A DNA stretch of 64,000 nt from Engraulis encrasicolus. Its lineage: Eukaryota; Chordata; Actinopteri; Clupeiformes; Engraulidae. The notes beneath the pieces are model-generated. The model was not told where the DNA came from, ran no database searches, and saw nothing but the letters and a program-made list of their open reading frames with translations. The position numbers and the translations under genes were made by a program. The stretch lies in contig NC_085860.1 in assembly GCF_034702125.1 (NCBI RefSeq), positions 17,184,664 through 17,248,663 of the forward strand. Direction: 5' to 3'. Below, one piece after another: positions 42,820-54,593 of the stretch; positions within the stretch are counted from its first letter, which is position 1; each line of letters begins with the position of its first letter.

Positions 42820-45800
42820 TTTCCCTTCTTTACCTGGTAAATGAATATCTGTAACTCGGTAACAGTGCAGAAACCTACCATGTACTTACATGATATATGA
42901 AACACGTTTACTTTCTTGGTAAGAAATTGGTAATACTTTGGTAAGAGCGTTCACTTTACTTTACAGTACAGTTTCCCCTTCTTTACCTGGTAACTGAATA
43001 TCTGTAACTCGGTAACAGTGCAGAAACTTACCATGTACTTACATGATACATGAAATAAGTTTAATTGCTTGGTAAGAAATTGGTAATACTTTGGTAAGAG
43101 CGTTCACTTTACTTTACAGTACAGTTTCCCTTTCTTTACCTGGTAACTGAATATCTGTTACTTGGTAACAGTGCAGATACTTACCATGTACTTACATGAT
43201 ATATAACAAGTTTATTTTCTTGGTAAGAAATTGGTAATACTTTGGTAAGAGCGTTCGCTTTACTTTACAGTACAGTTTCCCCTTCTTTACCTAGTAGCTG
43301 AATATCTGTAACTCGGTAACAGTGCAGAAACTTACCATGTACTTACATGACAGGCCTACATGAAATAAGTATAATTGCTTGGTAAGAAATTGGTAATACT
43401 TTGGTAAGAGCGTTCGCTTTACTTTACAGTACAGTTTCCCCTTCTTTACCTGGTAACTGAATATCTGTAACTCGGTAACAGTGCAGAAACTTACCATGTA
43501 CTTACATGATACATGGAATAAGTATAATTGCTTGGTAAGAAATTGGTAATACTTTGGTAAGAGCGTTCGCTTTACTTTACAGTACAGTTTCCCCTTCTTT
43601 ACCTGGTAACGGAATATCTGTTACTCGGTAACAGTGCAGAAACTTACCATGTACTTACATGATACATGAAATAAGTATAATTGCTTGGTAAAAAATTGGT
43701 AATACTTTGGTAAGAGCGTTCGCTTTACTTTACAGTACAGTTTCCCCTTCTTTACCTGGTAACTGAATATCTGTTACTTGGTAACAGTGCAGATACTTAC
43801 CATAGCAAGTTTATTTTCTTGGTAAGAAATTGGTAATACTTTGGTAAGAGCGTTCGCTTTACTTTACAGTACAGTTTCCCCTTCTTTACCTAGTAACTGA
43901 ATATCTGTAACTCGGTAACAGTGCAGAAACTTACCATGTACTTACATGATTTATGAAACAAGTTTAATTACTTGGTAAGAAATTGGTAATACTTTGGTAA
44001 GAGCATTCACTTTACTTTACAGTACAGTTTCCCCTTTTTTACCTGGTAAATAAATATATGTTACTTGGTAACAGTGCAGAAACCTACCATGTACTTACCA
44101 AACACTTTTGACTCAACGGCTACAAGAATGAAGATAAAGCCCATGGCAATGTGTGACATCAGCAATTGTTTTGTCAGGTAAGTACCACATTTACCCATGC
44201 AATAAATGGGTATGTATGGTGATAAACACAGTAACTACAATGAAATACTGTTCCTTGTAAGTTCTGACTTTGGAGTTGTGTAATGACCATCCAGAGCAGC
44301 ACATTAACCTAGTAATTAAATGTGGTATTGCTGTAAAACAAACAGGTAAATAGGTAGTACTTTCATCCTTTTTTAAATTGCCATCAAACAATAATTACCC
44401 AGAAAATACACAGTGTAGTGTCATGGTAAGTTTTGAGGTTTTTCCCTCTAATTACATAGTATTTACATCGTAATTACCCCCCTTTTTACATTCTAGGTAC
44501 CATGTAACTTCTCTCTGTTACCCAGTTGTTACCCAGAAAGTACATAGTAAATACTGTACCGTAGAGAGAAGTTACATGGTACCTAGAATGGAAAAAAAGG
44601 GGGTAATTACGATGTAAATACTATGTAATTACAGGGGAAAACACAAAACTTACCAAGAAACTACACTGTGTATTTTCTGGATAACAATTGGGTAATTTCT
44701 CTCTGTTACCCAATTGTTACCCAGAAAATACACAGTGTAGTTTCACGGTAACTTTTGAGTTTTTTCCTTTGTAATTACACAGTATTTACATCGTATTTAC
44801 CCCCTTTTTACATTCTAGGTACCATGTAATTTCCCTCTGTTACCCAGTTGTTACCCAGAAAGTACATAGTAAATACTGTACCGTAAAATAAAGCGTTACC
44901 AAATATTGTAAACCATTTCTGTAGCATTTAACCAACCAGCAACGAGGGTAAACTACTGTTTTTATTTCCCTGGTTCATTGTTCGGTCATGTATCACCCCC
45001 ATTTGCCATAACTCGTAGCGAGTGCCTTCCAGCATGTTTCAGTGTACATTTCCACCGCGATTCAAAACGCGCATTTCGTAGCGTCATTCATTTATCAACT
45101 TCTGTTTAGCGATCTCCAATGAGTAACAAACATCACTTGCAAACTGGCTATTTCAATTCATAGAAGTTTATTTGGTTAGAAATACTGTGTAAAACATTTC
45201 TGTAACATTTAACTGACCAGGTCACCGGCATGCTGCCACTTCCTCATTCAGCAACAAGTGAATGTTCCAATCTGAGTCAAATAGAGGAGTGTCCGCCGTT
45301 TGGCGGACCAAACCATTTTGAACAGGGGTGTTTTTACTGGTGGGATTCTTTGCAATGTATTTTATAATATGAAAGTAACATGGTTTTACTTGTCTATGTG
45401 TTTTGTTTGCATTTCTTTGGTTTGTTATTTTGGGCTTTTGTTTGTTATTTAGTTGATTTGATTTATTTTGTGAAAGGCCCTAGTAAATCAAGTACACCTA
45501 TACAGGTGAAAAAATAGGCATAAATATTTAAACCCATAATAATCTTGGGGTCAAATTTACAGTCAAGCTCTATGCTACTGTACCACTGTCAAGCCACAGT
45601 CCTTTGGATTTTTAATGCCTTATGTATACCTTTTTAGGTGGCTATAATGAAAAACTTGAAAAACCTGTTATTCATGTTATGGTGTGATGAAAAGGTGATG
45701 GGATAGGATTTTTTGTTTTTTTAATTATACAGTACTGATTTTTGTCATTTTTAACACTTTTTAACAATATCGGCATCGGCCGTAGCGGGTATCGGAAATC

Positions 45801-45979
45801 GGGTATCGGTCAAGGGTGATGGAAAAAATATCGGTATCGCATTGGTGATTAAAAAACCTGTATCGGTCGACCCCTAGTTGTGAGTTTGAATCCCACTCGA
45901 ACCCATGTTGATTTTCAAAATTATATCATATGCAGTGTTCCTTAGCCAACTTAAAATACCATGTATGTCATTTAGTATA

Positions 45980-48400
45980 TCCCCAAAACGCAGAGCTACA
46001 ACACTTTCAAGATGGCTGAATCCAAGATGGCTGAATTGTTTGGCCCATAACTTCTGACTGGGTGGATGGATTTTTTCCAACATTTCTTTTAGTTTTGTTT
46101 TCTCAATAGTACTTTGTTTCATCTCTGCCCCAAAAGGCAAGCCCGCTTCCAGCATTTTCTGTGAGAATGCAATCTAGTTTTGACTCATTTCCCGATTTGA
46201 CATTTTTTCCCGGAAATATCCCGGATTTTTCACATTATCAAAAAACACAGTCGGTCCAGTAATTATACCCACGGCACTGTCCGACGAGCCACACCCCCTC
46301 TTGAAGAGAGAGACAGAGGGTCTTGCTTATCAAACTACCTGCCAGAAGATTGTATGCCAGATATGACACCAATCGACCTCGTAGCGCTTGTGCTCTCACT
46401 CTTTTCCTTAGAAACCGTCAGTTCGCAACGCAAAACAGCCTCGGAACAGCGAATCATGCGATTAACCTAATCACAACCTGTAGGCTACCAGCACGAAGTT
46501 TTGCACGAACAGACAACTTATGCGACAAAACAACAAGAAGAAACTCATTGCGCTCATTCCATTGTTTTGTTTTCATTGCATTGTTTGCACGCTGAGGGAT
46601 TTTAGACAGGACTGTCTGCACGCGCACTGTTGTGAAAAGCAGAGTAGAACGCACCGTCCGATCCGTCTCTGTCATCCCGTTGACTGTCAGAATTTGGCCT
46701 TTAGAAAATTTCCCGGATTTTGGCTTAAAATATGGGAATTTTCCTGGATTTTGGGAGCTCAAAGTTGACAAGTATGATGTACTGTGTTCATTTAGGGTAG
46801 CCGATGTAGCATTTAAGTCGATTACACATTCGGTTTGTTTTCACCCATAAAGGGGCATAACGCACATTTAGGAGCAAAGTACCCGGATGGCCATTCATAC
46901 CTATTGGTGGAGCAAGCAGGCAGTAGTGCTCTGCTGGTGGTCTGGAGAGCTGTTTTGTTCTCATGCTGGATTTCAGAGAAATTAAATCATTAAACCAGTC
47001 ATTACATTGCCAGACATTGCATGATGCAGGAGTTGCTGATGGTGTTTTGGAACTACGTGCTTTAATCAACAAATGTGATTATTTGTGATTATGGAAAGCC
47101 TAATAGTTTTGAAGTTGCTGTTTGGAATTTGAGGGGAGAAGAGCTTTGTTTCTGATCTGTGAACTTGCTACTTAGCATGCTAACGTTAGCGAAGTATGCC
47201 AAGCAATGAACCCAAAACTAGGGCCTACAGTAAAGTAGCTGACTCCCTACTCATTACGGTTTTCCTCAATTGGTTTTGTACATTTCTCACAACAGAATAA
47301 TGATTTTCAAAAGTCTTTGTTCAATTGCCACTTCCTGGTGTTACCGGTGCACATGATAAAATCAGTTTCTCATAGTTTTCGGCATATAGCAAATGTTTTC
47401 GTCCACCATGCCAGTTGTGTAGGCTACAATTCTCAGTGGTTTCGTACATTATCAATTGCTTTTGTCATATCACTCAAAAAACATTGTCACTGAATGCATG
47501 AAACTATCTCACCCCCAAAAACATTTAGGCCCTAGGTCATAGTTTGTCTTGACATGCAAAATCATTTAACAAGCTGGCACTGTATAATTTCCATTGGATT
47601 TGTATCTATAAATGTGATCTGAATTGGTAAATTGCTCACACAAAATGTATTTTGCTTTACAGTTCTATATTTATTCACATGGGCCTACAAGACAAGTAAA
47701 AAGGGGTGCTAAAGGGTGCATTTTGACACCTCAACCAGAGTAGGCTATTTTTTCTATTTTGCAATGAGAAAACCTGTCAATAAATGCTCTAAATGTATAT
47801 ACAGTACAATCTTATCTGATCAATGTAATATAAAGTCGAATTTATAATATGTCCTATCCAATCTAAACAACATTTCGCTTCAGAAAAGATCCTCAAGAGT
47901 GTACTAGTCAATTGACAACATGACAAACCGATTTGACTAGCTTGTCTATGACAACATAACTAACCATTCTGCTGGCACTGACACGTCCATTGACACAAAG
48001 ACTTGCTTTTGAGCAAGAGACTTGGTTTTGCAGGTCATCCATGGTGATTTGCCATTTGTTAAAGATGTTTTGAGAATGAATATTATCTTTTGCAAATTGC
48101 GAGAGAGATTCGAGAAATGTACAACACCAAATGAGAAAAACTGTCACACCCACCTGATATCGTAATAATACTTGCTTAGGTTGACAAGCAATGTAAAGTA
48201 TGACTGATGCAATGTGTTAAATTACAATGTTTTTTTTTTTTTTTTTAAAGCACTATTTCCAGTACAGAATGACATACATGAATCATGTAGGCTAACAGAA
48301 CCTTAGGCCTACACAAATATACACAGCATGTTTTCATGCGGACTGATGTATTGCAGACAAGTGCATAGGCTATTTTAGTCCAGCGGATTGGTGAATTGAT
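45980..48400. other. unassigned sequence with repeat blocks
   Basis: 46000-46040 has CAAGATGGCTGAATCCAAGA, a diverged AAGATGG block. CCAGCATTTTCTGTGAG...GCAATCTAGTT (46152-46178) recurs at 61567-61598. 46187-46230 and 46690-46745 carry CCCGGATTTT motifs. 46780-48230 shows no recognisable feature. A poly(T) lies at 48229-48247. Confidence 0.35.
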
Positions 48401-51400
48401 CATGCACTTTTGAGTAAAAGCATGAAAATTGGTACACATATACCTCTTCCTATGCTTATTAATATAAGCGTTGGAGGCGTCGCGAAAAATGAAGAATTTT
48501 CAAGATGGCCGCCAAATCCAATATGGCCAACCCAAATTAATAAAACTACTTGACACGTTGTTGTAAAAGCATGAAAATTGGTATATATATCCTTCTTGAT
48601 ATGCTGATTAATATTAGCATTGGAGGCGTAGCGAAAAATTATGAATTTTCAAGATGGCCGCCAAATCCAATATGGCCAACCCAAATGAATGAAACTAGAA
48701 TTTCCAAGACAAATCAAACATGTTTGACCCATATTAGTGTAACCACCATGCACTTTGTGGCAGGAGCATGCAATCATCACACATATACTTATTGATATGT
48801 ATAATAATGTAGAAGGGTTCACGTGAGAAGTGCGTGCACGCACACAGACACACACACACAAGTAATAGTCCTAAAAAAGATGACTCTGGAAGTGATCCTA
48901 ACATAGCCTAATTTCGAAACATCAAACCCTAGCCTACTAATGTTATATAGGCCTATATATATATGTAGTGTTACATATTGTGTTACAGTACATTAGTGAA
49001 ACCAGGGCACAATTTGCAGTGAAAGCATGAAAACACATGTATCTTTGTATTGTATTAACATCATGAAAAAATAAAAAAGAATTTTCAAGATGGCCCCACA
49101 TCAAATATGGCCAACCCATAGATGTATAAATGGGCATAAAATATCCTATATTTATCTCAGTATAAATTTCTCTGTACTTGTAGTAGAAACATATTTGTAG
49201 TCTTTGATGAGTCAATAAATATTTTAGTCACATTTTCAAAGGATTTGAGCCATTTATCATTGAAATAAATGTGCACAACCTTCACTCAAGTACTGTAGGT
49301 AACAAAACAAAATCTTGTCCCCCCTCAACATGGGGGTTAAATCAAATCTTATCAACTTCACCTTGCATATGATGCATAGTTTGCATACCTTGAACTACAA
49401 ATACAGAAATGGGGGTTCACCATAAGCCAAATCTTGCACACCATTATTATAGCCAAAAAATGAATCCTAATACTGTCCAAGTAAAATTTCACTCAAGGTT
49501 ACTCAAATTTACATACCCCGAGTTGACTTTGCACCAACTGTGCCATTCACCATTTATTCAAAGTTTATGTGTATCTTTAAATTAGGCATTGTTGGCAGTT
49601 TGATTGATGTTGGCCATAGGATATATTACAACCTGGGGAATCCCATGCTGCTTTGCACAATCGTTCTGATCTGAAAGACAGCATGGATTCCATCCCTCAG
49701 CAAAGTACCAGATCTTGGTCTCCATTCAGAGAGCAGGGAAGGGTGGAAAGGCGACGACTGCAGTTTGTTTGAAAAGATACAACTGACACGATTGGCTTTG
49801 GGCTATGCATATGCCAAATGAAACATTCGTAACACCCAATTAACGTCCATGGGCAATTTTAAACCACACCTTTCCTATGAGAAATTGCATATGTAACCTT
49901 CAGAGTATCTCACTTGTGAGATCAACTAGTGTTAACCAGGCAATACAACCCATACAAAACGCATGGGACAGGATTGCAGTTCGTTTGAAAACCTTGAAGT
50001 ACAGCTAGAAGTAGTAATTAATTATTGGTTTCTTTTTTTAACCATGTCTTAACCATGTCCATGAATTGACAAATCAATTGAACTTCCTAGCAACCTTGAA
50101 ATCTTGATCCCTTTGAATTTGTAGTCATGAGAGGCATATTAAACACAAGGCCTATGCAGTCGTCACTAACTTCTAGAGGTACTGTATATCCCACAATGTG
50201 CCTGGAGGATTAATTAATATGGGCTGGCTATATTTGATTTGGTGGCCATCTTGAAAATTCTGGTTTTATTTGCTATGCCTCCATGTGTGAGGTAAGCGTA
50301 CCCAATAAGCCCATGTACCCTTTAAGCCCACTTTCAACTTTGAGGTCAATTTAAAGAAAGGGGAAAGGTGGATTTCGTTGTTCATCACCCTATCCAATTA
50401 AAGGGTTTAGTAACTGACAAAATGTTTTTTATTGCAAACAAATCACATTTTTTATCGTTGAGTTATCCCCATCCAAGTGAATCCAGTCTCAGGACTACTG
50501 ACAAGAAGTTGCCTCAAAACTTTGCTGTTTTGGGACATGTCAGAAATCATAGAATTTCAGCTAGTTTAAGTCAAATGTTTTGAAAATACTTTCATATTTA
50601 GTGAACTAAGAGGTAAATGTAATGATTTTTATATACATACATGCAGTGTTTTGCTAAATTATAGCATTTCCCTTCAAATGGAAAGATGTGTTTGATGAGC
50701 GAGCAAACGCCGATATTTTCTTGATACAACCACACACCATCTTTATCTTACTCTACCGTAAGACTTAAGGTGGTTAGGTATGAATTCTAAGCATATTCCA
50801 GTTTGTTTGGCATTGACCTTTAAAGAAATGCAACATGAAATGTTTTGTGGAGCTGATTATTTCCATAAAATAGCTTTTCGTATAGGCGGGCTTAATGGGT
50901 ACTAAATGGTACATCCCATTGAAATGCATGCAAACTGGCATGCAGGCTGACCAAAAATGCCTTTGAGGAACATAAAACGTGCTGTACAATCTCAAGTTGT
51001 ATGTTAAAAAGGCGTAATGTAATGAACTAACAATAATCATTAACAAAAAATAAATTTCTCTGTTTGGATGAAGTATTTTATGAAGTATATAAAGTAAGAT
51101 ATGCTGTAATATTTAATTAGGTTTTATGCATTATTTTTTGAGCAAATCTTACACTTTGGAAGAATATTTTGTTCTGAAACCATTCATGCCATGTAGGCTA
51201 CACTGTTTAAACTCAACTGACACACCTCACCAGGTATTTTGATAGAGAAATAACGATATGAGCTTATTTGGAACACAAAGGGTACCATTCACACTTTTCA
51301 CTTTTCTCCTAAAAAATCTTCATATTGTACTTTCAAATATTAATCAACTCAGTGATAAACATTGAGAAGAGAGGTAAATCTTACTATTTAACAAATCATT

Positions 51401-51969
51401 TCACAAAAAAATTATGTGAAGATGATTGAAAAATAAAGAAATTTAGATTTTGGTGGGCTTAATGGGTACGCTTACCTTACCATTTTTCGTGCTTTTACTA
51501 CAAAGTGGGTGTTAAATTCATCAATGGTTTCATTAATATGGGTTGGCCAGATTTGATTTGGCGGCCATTTTGAAAATTAAACTTTCTTGCAATGCCTCCA
51601 TTTCTTTTATTAATCAGAATATAAAGAAGTAACTGGGCACCCATTTTCATGTTTTTACAACAAAGTAACAGGTAGCTTCATTAATATGGGTTGGCCATAA
51701 TGGATATGGCGGCCATCTTGAAAATACAGCATTTTTCGCAACGCCTCCAATGCTAATATTAATCAGCATATCAAGAAGGATATATGTACCGATTTTCATG
51801 CTTTTACTACCAAGTGTCAGGTAGATTCATTTATTTGGGTTGGCCATATTGGATTTGGCGGCCATCTTGAAAATTCTTCATTTTTCGTGACGCCTCCAAC
51901 GCTAATATTAATCAGCATATGGAGAAGGATATGTGTACCAATTTTCATGCTTTTACTCAAAAGTGCACG
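48401..51969. repeat. foldback built of about 150-bp units with AAGATGGCCGCC motifs
   Basis: The tips are TGCACTTTTGAGTAAAAGCA (48403) and its complement (to about 51967). Left-arm units start near 48414, 48563, 48762 and 49020. Right-arm units end near 51490, 51655, 51806 and 51955, with a further unit at 50205-50290. A typical unit is GTAAAAGCATGAAAATTGG...GGAGGCGT(A/C)GCGAAAAAT...TTTTCAAGATGGCCGCCAAA, then CAATATGGCCAACCCA. 49120-50200 is unassigned spacer. Single diverged units occur at 20.7 and 23.2 kb. Confidence 0.75.
50288..51475. mobile_element. 1.19-kb MITE with GTAAGCGTACCC ends, nested in a foldback unit
   Basis: The left end GTAAGCGTACCCAATAAGCC and the right end, read inward as GTAAGCGTACCCATTAAGCC, interrupt one 150-bp unit of the surrounding foldback. 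An internal related sequence (GGGCTTAATGGGTACTAAAT, about 50888) is present. There is no transposase and the target duplication is unclear. Confidence 0.55.
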
Positions 51970-52353
51970 ATTAGGCCCTTTTGTGTGTCTAATCTGTCGT
52001 ACTATTTACTATATTTTGCATGAAATTCAAAAGTGAGACAGCTCTTAAGCAAAACCATCTTCTCCCTTTTTCTCACCCTGTCTTTCTCCAGTTCGAACAC
52101 ATAGCCCCCTTCTCATTCTCCTACTCACAAATGCACCACTATTTCTAGTCCAGAAATGATATAAGTTTAGAATCATAGACAACACAAATGTGTAGCTTAT
52201 TCAAATTGTTATGCTGCCATGCTTTGTGATGCTGTAGGTAGTGTAGATAGGCTATCATTTATACAGACCTCCTTGGTAGGCCTATAGGTCTGCACATTTT
52301 GCATGCAAATGTATCACTCACCCTCCTCTGACATTCCATACTGCAATTCAAAG

Positions 52354-52653
52354 ACATTGATAACTTCCTTGATGATTCTGAGAAAAAGTCCGCTACACGA
52401 CCAGGATTTCTTTTGCTCCCAATATTTTATTTTTTCGTGACGTTTCGGGTTTTACCCCTTCTTCAGACGTCTGAAGAAGGGGTAAAACCCGAAACGTCAC
52501 GAAAAAAATAAAATATTGGGAGCAAAAGAAATCCTGGTCGTGCAGCGGACTTTTTCTCAGAATCATCTAGTCACTTGTGGTCCTGCTCCCAGGTCAGACG
52601 TTCCTGTGGATGTGCGAGCTTTCCACCATTATCTCAACATTGATAACTTCCTT
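52354..52653. mobile_element. short retroelement-like insertion: 197-bp palindrome plus 69 bp, within a 17-bp target duplication
   Basis: ACATTGATAACTTCCTT occurs at 52354-52370 and 52637-52653. The insert 52371-52636 starts with a palindrome (52371-52567) with no spacer, whose arms of 98 and 99 bp differ by one substitution and one T. The variable-length duplication suggests target-primed reverse transcription. The arms contain hammerhead-like cores, as in Penelope-like elements, whose copies often carry inverted terminal pieces (established). The family assignment is inferred. Confidence 0.75.
52471..52498 (+). ncRNA. candidate minimal hammerhead ribozyme core (mirrored on minus at 52439-52466)
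   Basis: CTGAAGA (52471-52477), a short hairpin GGGG-TAAAA-CCC, then GAAA (52491-52494) and CGTC match the conserved hammerhead order CUGANGA...GAAA...NUH. The stem III region is reduced to the self-complementary ACGT. In Penelope-like elements such loopless stem III ribozymes are thought to act as dimers. Because the locus is a palindrome, the same core exists on the opposite strand. One A next to stem II is unpaired, so activity is uncertain. Confidence 0.45.
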
Positions 52654-52823
52654 CTCATCTGAGGGTGAGGGCACCACCACCACATCCATCACACCACACA
52701 GTGAAGCTTTAATGCGACTAAATCGTGTTAGTCGCCTGTCAAAAAGGACCACATATCCATTTGATGCAAAATAGTTATTGTTCTTGGTGTTATTTAGTTA
52801 AGCTTACAGTTACTAATACACTT

Positions 52824-54446
52824 CAGGGATTCTTGAGAGAAGGGACAAAACGCGTTTTGAAAACCTGATTTTGAAAATGCAAAATATGTTGTTGATGGTT
52901 ATATATTCATGTAGATAAAGATGTGTAGTTTTCAGGCATGTAAAAATACAGGCTCCAGGTAAAAAGGCATTTTTAACAAATTAACATGTTTACCTTCACA
53001 CCTAGATTTTCGTCAACTCCGTCAGACACAAGAAAAGTACATAATTAAATTATTATAATAGTCCAGCAAGAATCTTTAGCTCTGATTTGTATTGTAATGA
53101 TACTTAGTTACCTTGATGTACAATAATATGTAATATATATATTTATTTAAGACTGTTATTAACACACAGAGTTCGAAAAATTGGCATTTTCAGACTTTAT
53201 CTTTTATTTTGCAACCATGAGGAAAACACCTAAAGTGGTTAAAATACATGGTGGTATAGATCTAATGACCCTTTATTGCCTAAACAAAAAAAAAAGATTA
53301 AAGAATTAGCTTTTTCCCCAAAATATTACAAAAACACCCGAAAGTGCTGAGGAAAATCTTACGGAGTTGACAGAAAAACTGACGGAGTTGACAAACTGGT
53401 CTGATTTTTGTAGCCTATTTAGAGCAAAATGTTATTTCACAGTTTATTTTGTAGTTTTGTTATATTCTTAAGCTTCTCTTTTTAAAAAGTGTATTCGTTT
53501 TGTATTAAACTTTAGTTTTAACTTTTTTGTCCATATATCGAAAATGTATATAGTTATATGCATTATATGCACATTAATATACATATAATATCATAGATAA
53601 CTTTTCCTCCTGTTTCTACGTTTCCAAGAATATCATATTAGCATATTGAGCAGTTTTTGGTGAATTTGTCAACTCCATAAGATTTTGCATGTCAACTCCA
53701 TAAGAAAATCTTACAAATAAACCTACTTTTCATAATAACACGTGATTTTCTAATAGAAATATTCTGGTACATCAGCAGTCGCTTAAGGACTTGCCAATAA
53801 AGTTAATCTAAGCTTTTATTATACAAAATACTGAAATAACCCTTATTTTTATGCATTATGGTGTTGACACATTATGGTTGTGACATAGGTGGTCTTCCTA
53901 AAGATGCATTGATAAAATCAAATATTAAATGTGACCTTAACAGAACATTGTCTCCATGGCATGTATACCAAACAGGAAGTAGTACCAGGCTGCTTAGAGT
54001 GTGAGCTGACCACAATAATGGTAGATTTTTTTGTATTTTAAAAAAATCTTACGGTGTTGACCAAAAGTCCGGACACATGTTCAATAGTTTAAAAAGTACA
54101 TAAAAAGCTTTATGAAACATTGTACATACATGTAGTTTGATTAATTATCCAAAATACTTGATGACAGTAGCTATACTGTTTGTTATATTTCATTTTAACC
54201 AATTATTATGGTATTGTCAAATTCTAAATCTTGCTTTCGGACATGGGGTTTTGAAGGTACTGATGACACACTGCAACGTGAAAAATAAAAAAAATAAAAA
54301 ACTATATAAATATGAAATCATATTTTAGTGTACAAAACTTCTTCTATCATTCCAGCTAATTTTGTTGCAATTTTTAATTACATTTTAAGCACAAACATGA
54401 GTTTTATCTCCCGGACATGTTTTGTCCCATCTCTCAAGAATCCCTG
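52824..54446. mobile_element. 1.62-kb element with 28-bp terminal inverted repeats and TTACGGAGTTGAC motifs
   Basis: The left end starts CAGGGATTCTTGAGAGAAGG (52824-52851). The right end (54419-54446) is its complement with one mismatch in 28. Inside, (T)TACGGAGTTGAC or TATGGAGTTGAC variants occur at about 53010, 53359, 53381, 53678, 53696 and 54048, in both orientations. The interior is AT-rich with no transposase. No clean target duplication is seen and the superfamily is unassigned. Confidence 0.7.
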
Positions 54447-54593
54447 TCTTGTGCTCTGTCTTGTAAAAGAATCCACAAGCAAGCATTTTTTTTTTCAAAA
54501 GGTTACTAGATCTGGTTATGGAAAGTAAGAAGTCAAACTTGCCTCGGGCACCAAATAAGCCAGAACCGGCCCTGGCTGATAGACTCTTACCCA

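Larger units (their letters stand above)
38253..44900. repeat. 6.65-kb foldback element with nearly identical 1.7- and 2.1-kb arms
   Basis: The termini are GGTAACGCTTTATTTTACGG (from 38253) and its exact complement (to 44900). Left arm 38253-39989, right arm 42820-44900. Each arm has an outer zone of GGGTAACAA(C/T)TGGGTAACAG palindromic blocks. A middle single-copy zone follows, where about 500 bp look identical, including a 66-codon frame at 38881-39081 and 44191-44391. The inner zone holds tandem units of about 140-155 bp (TCTGCACTGTTACC...TTACCAATTTCTTACCAAG), about six on the left and nine on the right. The flanks CCATATTG and AAATATTG could be a decayed 8-bp target duplication. No transposase was recognised and the superfamily is unassigned. 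Confidence 0.85.
37728..45880. mobile_element. 8.15-kb composite with TATCGGCCGATA-type ends (hAT-like) inserted in the SINE
   Basis: The right end read inward is CTAGGGGTCGACCGATACAG, followed by several CGATA(C/T)CG motifs. The left end is eroded but has GATATATCGGGCCGATATTT and TATCGGCATCGGCCGATACG. Inside, a block of about 190 bp (TTCCCTGGTTCATTGT, then AACGCGCATTTC, TTCATTTATCAACTTC and CACTTGCAAACTGGCTA) occurs in direct orientation at 38034-38240 and 44968-45152, flanking the giant foldback. No transposase was seen. Confidence 0.55.

Noticed and set aside
45271..45330. TCCGCC-GTTT-GGCGGA hairpin as a terminator
   Set aside because: A 6-7-bp stem in repeat DNA of a eukaryote; no transcription context.
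52371..52567. palindrome as an assembly or PCR foldback artefact
   Set aside because: It is followed by non-palindromic insert sequence and bounded by a 17-bp direct duplication, which an artefact would not create. Long reads should still confirm it.
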